Below, piece by piece: positions 54,356 through 64,000 of a stretch of DNA of 64,000 nt. Numbering within the stretch: position 1 is the stretch's first letter; each line of letters starts with the position of its first letter. Source of the DNA: Cephalotus follicularis (taxonomy: Eukaryota > Streptophyta > Magnoliopsida > Oxalidales > Cephalotaceae); assembly GCA_001972305.1 (NCBI GenBank), contig BDDD01002359.1, positions 165,674 through 229,673 of the forward strand, written 5' to 3'. A program made the position numbers and the translations under genes. The notes below the pieces were generated by a model. The model searched no databases. It saw only the letters and a program-made list of their open reading frames with translations, and was not told where the DNA came from.

Positions 54356-57003
54356 TGTAACACCCCCGAACGGTGGGAGCCTTTACAGGTCAAAATTACT
54401 GAACCTAACAAAACATATCTTAACTGAACATATGCAAAATTTTATTTCCAAAATACGTGGTCCTCAAAACATAACATATTCTGATAACATAAATGAACTA
54501 AACATAGTCTGAAATCTTAAACATAATCCATAAGTCAAATACTGAAATCATAAATCAAAAGTAACTTATTGTTCACAGACTAGTCCTAACAGAAACATAG
54601 TAGGATCGCACTCCTAGAAGATCCTCTGACATAAGGTGTACATCTCTCATCACACATTGCCCCGTTGCCCCTGATAACCTGCCGCATGGAAACAAAAACG
54701 CGGCTGAGCAACCCTCAGTACATATATAGAATGTCAAAACAGTAAACGATACTTTATAAGCAGTAATATTTCAAAGCTTACTTCAAAACAAAAATCTTAA
54801 GCAATAATAAGTTTAAACATTCTTTATAAATTGCTTCAGCATTTTCGTATAAACCAATTCCATAAATTTCAAAAACATAAGCATACCTTTCAAAACATAA
54901 ATTCCATACTGAGCCACATAACATATCACATATCAGAACACATATAGCAAGGGAGGTGCCACTTCCACATGCCAAATGGAATTGATCCATACGCTTCTAT
55001 CGTAAATAGCGAATCCATAATCCTCCTCATGGGATTATCATAACATAGAGAGACGTCGTACACTAATCACACCGCTACGGAAGTGTCATGTCCCCGTGCC
55101 AAGGCTACGACATGCCTATGGTACGCCTCATAGGTCGGTACGAATACTTAGTACTTTGCCATTTCAAAAAGATTGATCTTATTAATTTAAAACACATAGG
55201 GAAAGGCTTTTTCGAAACATATTCAAAAATTGTTATCAAGCGATATCATTTGCACATTGCACATATTTTCAGAATCGGAAATCAACTCATTTATTTTCAC
55301 CATAAAGGAGATGATCATATCATAAATCATAGCAAAATATAAAAACAGGAACATTTAATTTCGTAAAGGTGTCAAAAACTGACTTTATTTCTGAAACATA
55401 TCAAGGAATGAACATCCATTCACAAAACAAAACTGAATTTATCGAAGAGAGTGTCAAAGAGCAGAAAATATCCGAACCTTATGCGATCACAGAATATAAC
55501 TTACGAAATGACTGATGAATTCTAACTGCCCCTCATAACACAAAAAATCTAAAAGATACAAAATCATTCATATAAGGATCTGAAAAACATTGTGGACATT
55601 ATTACGGTGTTTAAAACAGACCCCGATTCATCGAAAGAACAAACGGATAAGAGAACTTGAAAACAGAATTTCCTGGACAAACCACCCGACTATTACAGAG
55701 CTCCAGTTGACTATTGGAAGCTTGGTAGGCGACTATCCCACAGCGCCAGCCGACTACATGAACTGAACTGCAGCTAGTCGACTATGATAGGGGTCCCGCT
55801 GGCTGTGCAAGACATATCAGCCGACTGATCATACAGACAGCCGACTACTCAAGGCTTAACAGCGGACTGTTCTGAACGACCGAACAACAAAAACTCTAAC
55901 AATCATATGCAGAAATCTGTCAAAACCTGAATAACATTATACCAGGGTACTATAACCATTTCAATATGACATTATACGGTATTAAAATAGTAAAAGAACA
56001 CTGAATTCATGCGGAACAACACAGACAGTGGTTAAGTTTTGAAAAGAGAGATGACTTCTAATCACACGCATACATATTTATAGTCCAATTTTCTGTCAAA
56101 TGCCATTAACAGTTATCAAAACTAGTATGTAACTTATATATGATGCCTAATACATGTCGACAGTTTCAAGGACCATGACGGAGCATAAGATGACAGGAAT
56201 CAAAATAACAAAACTCTAACAGACTATATGAACATAAAATCGGATGACATCAAGATTAAAACCAATTTACTAAACCATAAACATAAAGGAGAAAAACTTG
56301 AAGGATGCCAAAACAATGGAAAAGATGCCAAAATCAGTGGTGTACAACGTCTGTTTCAACATAAATCAAAAGAAGGAAAACACACATTCACATCCTGCCA
56401 TTATTATGTATATCAAGTAAAACAATCCTTAAACCGAACTATGAATAACAAACCTGATTTTGATGAAGACACTTGCGCAAGAACAAAGTGAATTCCAAAT
56501 TACAGAATCGGTTACCAACAGGCGATATAGGAACGGATGACAAAGTGGTGTGGCTAACTTTAGACTTAAATAGAAAAGGAGAGGGGATTTAAGCTATAAT
56601 AAGGAAATATGGAGACAAAATCTGATTAGATAAAGAAAGAGGAGGATTTTTAGGAGAAGATAATGGAAAGAGGGAGAGAAATCGGTGAAGAGATAAGGGG
56701 TAGAGACTCTTACGGGAGAGACAGGAGAGAGAGAAGAAAAGAAAAAAGATTTTTAAACAAAAATAAAGATTTTGTTTTTGATAAGTTTCAAAATAACCAA
56801 AATTACAAATTTTGATTTATTTTAAAAGAAACGTGACCAATAAACATAACCCTTACCAAAACACATACACATACTAACATACCCAAAGTCCAAGCTGGTA
56901 TTAGTCAGCCCATAACACATAACCCAACATAAAGCAAACAAGCTACATAACAAAACATATTAAAAAGTCCGAAAATATGCACACGGACAAACAGGGTGTT
57001 ACA
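54356..57003 (-). mobile_element. 5' LTR of gypsy G2 (family L3)
   Basis: 2,648 bp from TGTAACACCCTGTTTGTCC (57003) to GGGGGTGTTACA (54356) on the minus strand. Related LTRs on the plus strand lie at 59249-61783 and from 62274. A shared block has GCACGGGGACGTGACACTTC (about 60917 here inverted at 55083). No gene; the plus-strand ORF at 56228-56491 is antisense and only shared because the LTRs are copies. Confidence 0.88.
55685..55872. repeat. GTCGAC palindrome cluster, type S, decayed
   Basis: About eight sites (CAGCCGACTAC, TAGTCGACTATG, CAGCCGACTGATC, CAGTTGACTATTG), 1,130-1,320 bp from the LTR start, the same offset as in the LTR at 62274. Confidence 0.82.
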
Positions 57004-58007
57004 TTAGTCCTCTGAGAATGTATGTAGAACACTGGTATAGGCTGGTTCCTCGCATCGAAGAATCTAGACTGAGTACCTTGGCTGGGTGCTCCAGACTTGT
57101 TCTGTTGACGGGAACTGCACGAGTGTCTCCTATCACCTGTGAACCGCATATGTCCTCTGCTACTTCTAGTGCCAGCATGGAAGTCACCCTAGAATAACCC
57201 TTCTGTAAATCTCACCGGTGATCCACTCGGCAAGCCACTACTGTCAGTCTTCATTGAATTCCCACTAGGAGAACCACTCTGATCACTCTGCTGTAAGAAC
57301 TGTGGTCCACTACCTATCTGGATCTTAAGCATCCTGAAATCCTCTGATAGGTCCTCTAATTGTCTGGCTCTGGATGCTACATCATCCATAGTCCTCAATC
57401 CCTTTGTAACTAACTGACCCCTTATCTCAATCCTTAAAACCCTCCAGTAACTTCTTTGCTCTCATTGCCTTACCTTGCACAAGGTACAGAGTTGACTGAG
57501 ACAGCTCCATAAACTTACTCTTGTACTATGCTACAGTCATGTCCCCATGTGTCAGGTTGGTAAACTCTTGTTTCCTCTTGTCCTTAATATCCTCGGGGTA
57601 GAATCGAGCATTGAAATCTTTCACAAAAGTGTCCCATGTCCGTGGTGTTTCATTAAGTTCCCAAGTAGCCTGAACCATCGTCCACCAATGTTCATCTTCT
57701 CCTTGTAACATGTAAGCTGCCAAGGTAGGCTTCTGTCCATCTATAGCGTCCATAACTGTAAAAATCTTTTCCAAATGCATAAGACACCCCTTAGATGCCA
57801 CTGGATGCAACTCTCCCTTGAAAACCGGAGGATGTCGCTTCATAAACCTTGCTAAAACATCATCTCTCCCTTGACAGCGTTCATTCCTTGCGTCCCGTCT
57901 CAATAACAGTTCATTCATCCTTTCCATAACTGCGTACATATCTCTCCATGTATCATGATCATATCCATGAGGTGGAGAGTTTTCATCTAAGGCTGGTGGT
58001 TCGTTCT
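57004..58007 (-). pseudogene. Gypsy G3 gag N-part
   Basis: 57526-58007 has DDVLARFMKRHPPVFKGELH, LMHLEKIFTVMD and DTFVKDFNARFYPE. Broken frames continue through 57189-57398 to HSQRTN at the G2 boundary. The ATG at 58015-58017 belongs to the Athila LTR, so the true N-terminus is lost. The remaining gag lies at 31382-31735. Confidence 0.82.
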
Positions 58008-59248
58008 TGTTTAGCATAAAAATGTGTTATTTTTAATGAGTTATTTGTTATATTTTTATGCTTGGAATAGACTACTTTGGTTGTGTTATATTGATTTTCA
58101 GGTACAAGTGTAAAAGGATCAAAGTGCAAGAATACTACCCAAAGTTGGGCAAATTAGAGCTTGAAAGTGTAGAGATTGAAGAATTGACAAATTCTACAGA
58201 AATAGAGCAAAACGCATCGATGTCTTTCATAGGGATCGACATTTTTCTGGGTTTGCATGAAACGCATCGATGTCTTTTGTTGGGGATCGATGTTCTTTCT
58301 GGGATTGCAACTTATCTTCAAGAGCTATGACAAAGACATCGACGTTTTTCATCAAACAGATCGACTTCTTTGTGCAAATTCAACCTGTAACTTTTGGATC
58401 AAAACGCATCGACGTCTTTTAGCAAAAGGATCGACGTCTAATGCGCATCTCAGCAAAACGTGATTTTTTTTACAAAAGACGTCGACCTTCAACCAAAGGC
58501 GTAGACGTCTTCTTCTACAGCAGAAATAGAAAGTTAGATTTTTTTTGCCAGATTTTGTAACTAGGATTGATTTATTTCCGTTTTTGATTAGTTTTGTAGT
58601 ATAAAAACAATGCAATGCCGGCCAAATTAAGAGGAGATTGTGTAGAGGCTTGTAGAAACCCTATTTTTTTTTTATGAATTTTAGTTTTGTTTCATAATGT
58701 TTAGTAGCTAAACTTCTCAAGGTTTTGGGGGAGAACAAAGCCTAGATTGTTATTGTTTCAATTCCATCAATGAAAATCCTTGAATATTTGATTTGTTCTT
58801 CAATATTTCTGCCTTCGCACACACTTTGTCTGTCTGATTAAAATCCACAAACATCTTGTCGGTGAAGCTGAAAGTTGGTGAATAAATGGTGCTTAATTCA
58901 ATCAACGGAGTCTACTCATACGATTTGCCACAACGAACACACTTCTTATAGACCTAGCATGTCTACTCATACGTCTTGCCGCCGTTGCCGTACTTCGTAT
59001 AGACCTAGCATGTCTACTCATACGTCTTGTCAACACAGTCGCACTCCGTATCGACCTAGCTGCCGCTGTTTATCAAGGTATGATCGTTCAATTAAATGAA
59101 ATTGTTCAATACAATCTACGGTGAGTTTCTATACCCTAAAACCGCTTTTTCATTATATATTTTCTTAGCTTCTATTCATTGGTTTGATAGTTTATCTCAA
59201 AATTGGTATACTTCACCTAGGTTGAATATACTAAAACAATTTATTTTT
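58008..59248 (+). mobile_element. Athila-type LTR, right copy (D-palindrome variant)
   Basis: Starts TGTTTAGCATAAAAATG and matches the left copy (29227 to about 28000, inverted) through GCTTGGAATAGACTACTTTG, the CTATACGGAGT-type tandem block and CACCTAGGTTGAATA, with type D palindromes replacing type G. The last about 60 bp and the primer site are missing where an L3 LTR joins near 59248. Confidence 0.83.
58194..58515. repeat. GTCGAT palindrome cluster, type D
   Basis: About twelve sites (AACGCATCGATGTCTTT, AGGGATCGACATTTT, AAGACATCGACGTTTTT, AAAGACGTCGACCTTC), 190-500 bp from the LTR start. Block 58373-58440 resembles the spacer-plus-palindrome unit of the Sirevirus solo LTR (7243-7314). 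Confidence 0.87.
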
Positions 59249-61783
59249 ACTTTAAAAATCCTTTTTGTTTTATTTATTTTAATTATTTATTTATTTCCTT
59301 TTTATTTTTATTTTCCTTTTCTTTTCTTCCCTATTTCTTCTTCCTCCTTATTTCTTTCCTTCTTCTTTCTTCCTCACCCGAAGTCTCCCTCTCCCTCATT
59401 AAATTCCACACATTTTCTACATTCTTTTCCTTTCTAATTCCCCACAAATCCTCTCCTTTTCCTTATGTGGGCATATTTGGTCTCCCCCTTTTTCCTTTTG
59501 TTGTGCCATTGCCATTCTATAATTGCTTCTTTCTTTTTCTGCCTTGTGCACTGCCAATTCTGCCTTGTTAGTGTGTGATCATCTGCTGTGTAATTCGTTC
59601 TTCAAAATTCGAAGAGGTAATCTTGATCCTTAGTTGTTTCTTTTGGGTTGAATTCACTTAGTTTGTTATGCATGTATAAGCATGTTCTTGTTTTGTATTC
59701 TTCTTCCTCTGTTTTTGTTCACAGCCGAATTGTGAGTGTGTGCTAGTGTTCCTTCTACTGTTTTTGTGTTCTGGGAATCATTACAGGTCAGTTAATTCAT
59801 CTCCTCTAATTATGGTTTTGTTTCAATGGCATACATTGAGTTTTTATGCTCTCTATGTCCTTTGGGTCTTGATTCCTGCCTAAACATGTTGTCATTGTGT
59901 TAGTAATATTGTCAAAACGTTTAATGCACCTAGATATGTCACAAACTGGGTTTATAACATCTAAAACTGATAAAAGACAGAATCTGGACACCCATGTATA
60001 AATTTCTTCTTGCTTCCTTTTTAAAGCTAAGCCACTGCTGAATTGTTTATATGTCATTTCTGTGTTTCTATGTCACCTACAAGTCATATATAATCATATG
60101 TTTATGACCATATGTCTCTGGGTTAATGTAGAAACCATTTGAACCATTTTTAGTAGTGAATTGTTGAATTTCCAACTGTTCTGTCACCCAGAACAGTCGG
60201 CTGTCTCTGTGGACAGTCGGCTGGAATGGTTGAGTAGCCAACTGCCATATGAATGCAGTCGACTACCTTAGGTTGAGTAGTCAACTGGAGGTATGAACAC
60301 AGTCGACTGCCTGCACTTTAGTTTGAGTAGTCGACTGTCTTGCTTCCCCATTCGACTGGAGCCCTGTTTTAGTCGATTGTTTTGCCCTGGAATGTACTGT
60401 TTTCAACTGTTTTGATTCGTTTGATCCCTGAATCAATCTGAATCTTTTCTAAAGATGGTTAAGAGTCTGTTTCATACTTCTGGTGTGTTTTAGACTCTTA
60501 TACGTATGTTTTTGAATGCCTTTTAGATTGTTGTGCTTCAAGTGGATTCCGTTTCAATTGTCTATTCGTAAGTACTTTGTGAGCGCATAGGGTAAGGATT
60601 TTCTGTTCCTTGGCTATTTGATATTCGAACTGAAAACTGTTTTGCATCTTCATTTATGAAATCAACGATGTTTTATGATTATGATACGTTTCAAATTTAA
60701 AGTTGGTTTGACGTTTTTAAATGATTTCGACTTTAAACGTATGATATGTTATGATACGATATGTTATGATACCGTTGTGAGAGGTTTTCGAATATGTTGT
60801 GTGAAAACATATGTTATGTGATTTTAAATTGATTTTGATAAATCAATAATTTTGAAATAATTACTGAGTATTGTACCCACCTATGGGGCGTATCCACAGG
60901 CACGTCCTAGGCCTGGCACGGGGACGTGACACTTCCGTAGCAGTGTGATTAGACTACGGCATCTCTGAGTGTATGAACAAATCCCATGAGGTGGATTTGT
61001 GGATCTTCTATGTATGGTAGAGGCGTATGAATCGATTCTAGTTTATGTGATCTGGGGTGAATTCAGATATGTGATCTGAGGTGAATTCAGATATATGGTC
61101 CGAGGTGTGATCGGATATGTGTATGTGAGAATTGACTTGTGTAGTGCCGTACACTTTAATTCTAGTGGGCATGTGGAATTAGCGCCTCCCTTGCCAAAAT
61201 TTATTTTATGTGATATGTATATGGCTCAGTATGTTTTATGAACTATGATTCTGATGTTTTGAAATGTTCTGTAATTGTTTCAAAAGATGTGCAATTGATA
61301 TTTGAATATGATTAAACTGTTTTATCCGTTAAAGATTTCTATTACGTTATTATTGAAATATTAATGTTTTTGAATTACCGTTTACTATTTTATTTCCCTT
61401 ATCCGTACTGAGGTTTGCTCAGCCGCGTTTTTGTTTCAATGCCGTAGGTTTGCAGGAGCAGCGGTGGAAAGTGTGATTGAGTGATGACCACCCTATGTGT
61501 TGGATCCTTAGGAGAGTGATCCTTATGTTATGTTTAGTGCTCAGAAACATTGATTATTATGTTTTATGTTTTTAAATTGAAACTGAATTATGTTTTGAGC
61601 TTTTCGCAACTACTTAATATGTTAAATGGTTAAGGGTTAATGTTTTGATAAGACTGCCACGTTTTTGGCTGTTATTGGTTAATAAAGCAAACTTATGATT
61701 TGATAAATAATGTATATGCTCAGATAAGTAATGTTATGTATGATATGACCCTGTGACGACTCCCGCCATCCGGGGGTGTTACA
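59249..61783 (+). mobile_element. L3-family gypsy LTR, 5'-truncated
   Basis: Ends CCGGGGGTGTTACA at 61783. It matches the LTR from 62274 after its first about 170 bp, and the G2 LTR inverted. It has a pyrimidine-rich stretch (59270-59400), a palindrome cluster, and ATGTTATGATACGATATG repeats near 60740-60780. No credible gene in 2.5 kb. Confidence 0.78.
60187..60385. repeat. GTCGAC palindrome cluster, type S
   Basis: Eight or nine sites (CAGTCGGCTGTC, CAGTCGACTACC, TAGTCGACTGTC, TAGTCAACTGG) ending in GTTTTGCCCTGGAATGT, a tail shared with the L2 cluster at 2805-2845 (GGTTTTGCCCAGAAATGT). Confidence 0.86.
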
Positions 61784-62273
61784 GTTCACCTCGTACACTA
61801 ATGAAAACGAGGCACGAAATTTCCTTTTAGATTTGCGTGAGCGAACTAAAGAGTGGTAGTCAGCTCAAGTTTCCGAGAGAGTTTTACCAAATAAAGGGTA
61901 CGTGGTAGAAGGAGCAGTTGCTAAAGAAGCACAGCTAGAAAGTCTCGTGACTAGACTAGAATCACTAATTAGGGGTACCACAAAAGTAAATCAAATCGAT
62001 CAAAACACCCCTATGTGTTCCTGGTGCCAGTCCCCAAACCATGTTTTTGAAGAATGCCAAATTTATATTGACAGCCAATATGCTCCTGAAAATGTGTCTG
62101 CTATGAACCAATACAACCCATATAGTAATACTTACAATTCGGGTTTGCAAAATCATCCAAATTTCTCATGGAGTCAAGGGCAAAACATGCGAGGACAATC
62201 CAGCTTTTCGGGGCAGCCTTCTAGAGTTGGTGCCCCACCTTCACACTTTGTGGGATAACCTTCGAGCTTCGCT
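61784..62273 (+). pseudogene. Athila-type gag, C-terminal part
   Basis: The ORF 61902-62258 has CSWCQSPNHVFEEC, a variant knuckle, then NQYNPYSNTYNSGLQNHPNF, the motif well known from Athila gag (usually NPGWRNHPNFSW). One in-frame stop lies upstream (near 61856). It is cut off on both sides by L3 LTRs. It probably belongs to the same element as the LTR at 58008. Confidence 0.85.
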
Positions 62274-64000
62274 TGTAATACCCTGTTCATTCGTAAATAT
62301 ATTTTACAAATTATTATCTGTGTTTTCGGGCTGTTAATTGTGTTTGATTTTAAAGTCCGGTTGCCTTACGATTCGGGTTTATGTGAATTGTTCGGACTAA
62401 TACCGGTCCAAAATCTGGGTATGTTATGCTATGTTGGGTTTTATAAATTCTTATTTTAATCCAAAACTTATTTTATTAAAATCAAATTATTATTCTTTTA
62501 TTTTAATATTCCTTATTCCTATTCATTATTAATTCATTTTATTATTATTTCTTTTATTTCCTTTTTCCTATTTTATTCTTTTTCTCCCACTTTTCTTCTA
62601 CCTCCTTCCACCATCCTCCTTCTTTCTAGTAAATCCCACCATCAAAATGCCATGTTCACTCTCTCTTTTCTATATCTAATTCCAGAAAAGTTCCTTTCAT
62701 CCTCCTTTTGTCAAATCATGTCTCCTCATTTTCTTTTTTTTGAGTGCCATTGTCATTTTTATATGATGCCACCATCCTTATTGCAAACCACTCCGAATCT
62801 GCCTTGTTAGTGTGAAATAATCTGTTGTGTGATTCATTCTTCAAAGTTCAAGAGGTAATCTCAACCCTTAATTGATTCTTTTGGGTTAAATTCTCTTAGT
62901 TTGCTATGTATGTCTAAATATATCATGGTTTTGTATTCTTCTATTTTTGTCACAGCTGAATTGTGTGTTGTGTTTGTGTTCTTCCTACTATTTTCTGGGT
63001 TCCTTAACATCACTACAGGTCAGTGAATTCATGCCCTTTAATTATAGTTTTGTTTCAATGGCTTACTTTGAGTTTTTGTGCTCTTGGTATCTTAGGGTCT
63101 TTTATTCTTGCCGAAAAGTGTTGTCATTGTGTTAGTGATGTTATCTGCACGTTTCATGCACCTATATATGTCACCAACTTCTTTTATAACATCTGTAATC
63201 AATTAGAAACAAAATCTGGACATGTTCATGCAATGTCTTCTTGCTTCCTTTTGCAAGTTAAATCATTGAAACGTCGTTTCCTTGTCAAATTTGTGTTTGT
63301 AAGTCACCTACAAGTCATATATAATCATATGTTTATGTCCATATGTCTCTAGTTTAATGTAGAAACCATTTGAACCATTTTCAGTAGCAAATCGTCGAAT
63401 TTCAAACTGTTCTGTCGCCCAGAACAGTCGGCTGTCTGTGTGGACAGTCGGCTGGAATGGTTGTGTAGTCGACTGGAGGGAAGAACACAGTCGACTACCT
63501 GTATTTTTTATTGTGTAGTCGACTGTTCATATGGTCCAGTCGACTGCCAAGCATCCCCAGTCGACTGGACCCCTGTTCTAGTCGACTGTTTTGCCCTGGA
63601 ATGTGCTGTTTTCAACTGTTTTGATTCGTTTGATCCCCGAATCGATCCGAATCTTTTCCAAACACTGTTATGAGTATGTTTAATGCTTCCGATGTGTTTT
63701 AAACTCTTATACATATGATTTTGAATGACTTTTGGATTGTTTACTTCAAAGGAGAATTTGTTTTTGATCGCCTATTCGTAAGTACTTTGCAAGCGCATAA
63801 GGTACGGATTTTCTGTTCCTTGGCTATCTGACCTTCAAACTGAAACTGTTTTGATAAATATCTTCGTTTAAGAAATCAATGATGTTTCATGATTTTAATA
63901 CGTTTTGAATTTAAAGTTGGTTTGACATTCTATTTGATTCCGACTTTATCTATACAATATGTTATGGTACGATATGTTATGATATGATATGTTATAATAC
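62274..64000 (+). mobile_element. L3-family gypsy LTR, 5' part, runs off window
   Basis: Starts TGTAATACCCTGTTCATTCG against Athila gag. Nearly parallel to 59249-61783: pyrimidine-rich block 62450-62640, GATTCTTTTGGGTTAAATTC block, palindrome cluster, and ACGATATGTTATGATA at the window end. No gene seen. Confidence 0.8.
63422..63592. repeat. GTCGAC palindrome cluster, type S
   Basis: Eight sites (CAGTCGGCTGTC, TAGTCGACTGG, CAGTCGACTACC, CAGTCGACTGCC, CAGTCGACTGGAC) ending in GTTTTGCCCTGGAATGTGCT. About 1,150-1,320 bp from the LTR start. Confidence 0.88.

Larger units (their letters stand above)
31736..57003 (-). mobile_element. Ty3/gypsy G2, split by Sirevirus A
   Basis: Minus-strand chromovirus-like element with 5' LTR 54356-57003, primer site 54340-54350, gag and pol to 51952, a 17-kb Sirevirus insertion, then pol from 35013 to 32686, polypurine tract, and 3' LTR remnant to 31736. 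The two pol halves join exactly in the RT FIDDIL motif when the insertion and one TCATC duplication are removed. The 3' LTR keeps only its first about 900 bp. Both flanks are G3 gag. Confidence 0.87.

Noticed and set aside
31857..56491. Conserved plus-strand ORF pair (31857-32159 and 56228-56491) as a gene
   Set aside because: Both lie antisense in the two LTRs of G2, so similarity follows from LTR duplication; no recognisable domain.
59096..59437. 113-codon ORF as a membrane protein
   Set aside because: Its hydrophobic, phenylalanine-rich product comes from the pyrimidine-rich block of the L3 LTR and spans an Athila/L3 junction.
2744..63592. SalI sites (GTCGAC) as cloning or vector residue
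   Set aside because: The sites are imperfect, embedded in longer family-specific palindromes and homologous LTR DNA, and show CpG decay; no vector sequence is present.

Overview
The window looks like repeat-dense, gene-poor nuclear DNA of a flowering plant, probably a eudicot. It consists almost entirely of LTR retrotransposons, nested and mostly broken. Plant markers are tRNA-iMet-type primer sites (TGGTATCAGAG), Sirevirus-type copia elements with a third ORF, Athila-type gag, chromovirus-like gypsy pol, a MULE-type element with a 9-bp target duplication, and probable pararetrovirus remains. I found no host gene, rRNA or tRNA gene. The species cannot be named from this sequence.

Layout. 1-4076: minus-strand gypsy element (G1a) with a long LTR (family L2). 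4077-6244: probable endogenous pararetrovirus remnant. 6262-7497: Sirevirus-type solo LTR. 7722-18169: plus-strand copia element (C) whose integrase is split by a 2.9-kb gypsy solo LTR. 18170-19921: second copy of the G1 family. 19922-24972: plus-strand gypsy (G4) carrying a MULE-like insertion. 24973-27135: another L2 LTR. 27136-29227: Athila-type element, minus strand.

29228-58007 is a nest of at least five layers. Gypsy G3 was split by gypsy G2 (31736-57003). G2 reverse transcriptase was split inside its DD motif by Sirevirus A (35014-51951, target duplication TCATC). Sirevirus A was invaded or rearranged by inverted Sirevirus B (38731-47208). B ribonuclease H was split by a 661-bp solo LTR (42308-42968, duplication TTAT). 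58008-64000: a second Athila-type LTR and gag piece, with two LTRs of the G2 family.

Main discovery candidate. Nearly every LTR or leader here carries a cluster of short palindromes around GTCGAC, in three flavours: S (CAGTCGACTG), G (AAGCGTCGACGCTT) and D (AAGACGTCGATGTCTT). Unrelated copia and gypsy families share the flavours. In three families, two copies of the same LTR carry different flavours at the same distance from the LTR start. Some clusters also share non-palindromic spacer sequence between superfamilies. This looks like an exchangeable cis-module of LTR retrotransposons. All alignments were made by eye, so identities are estimates.
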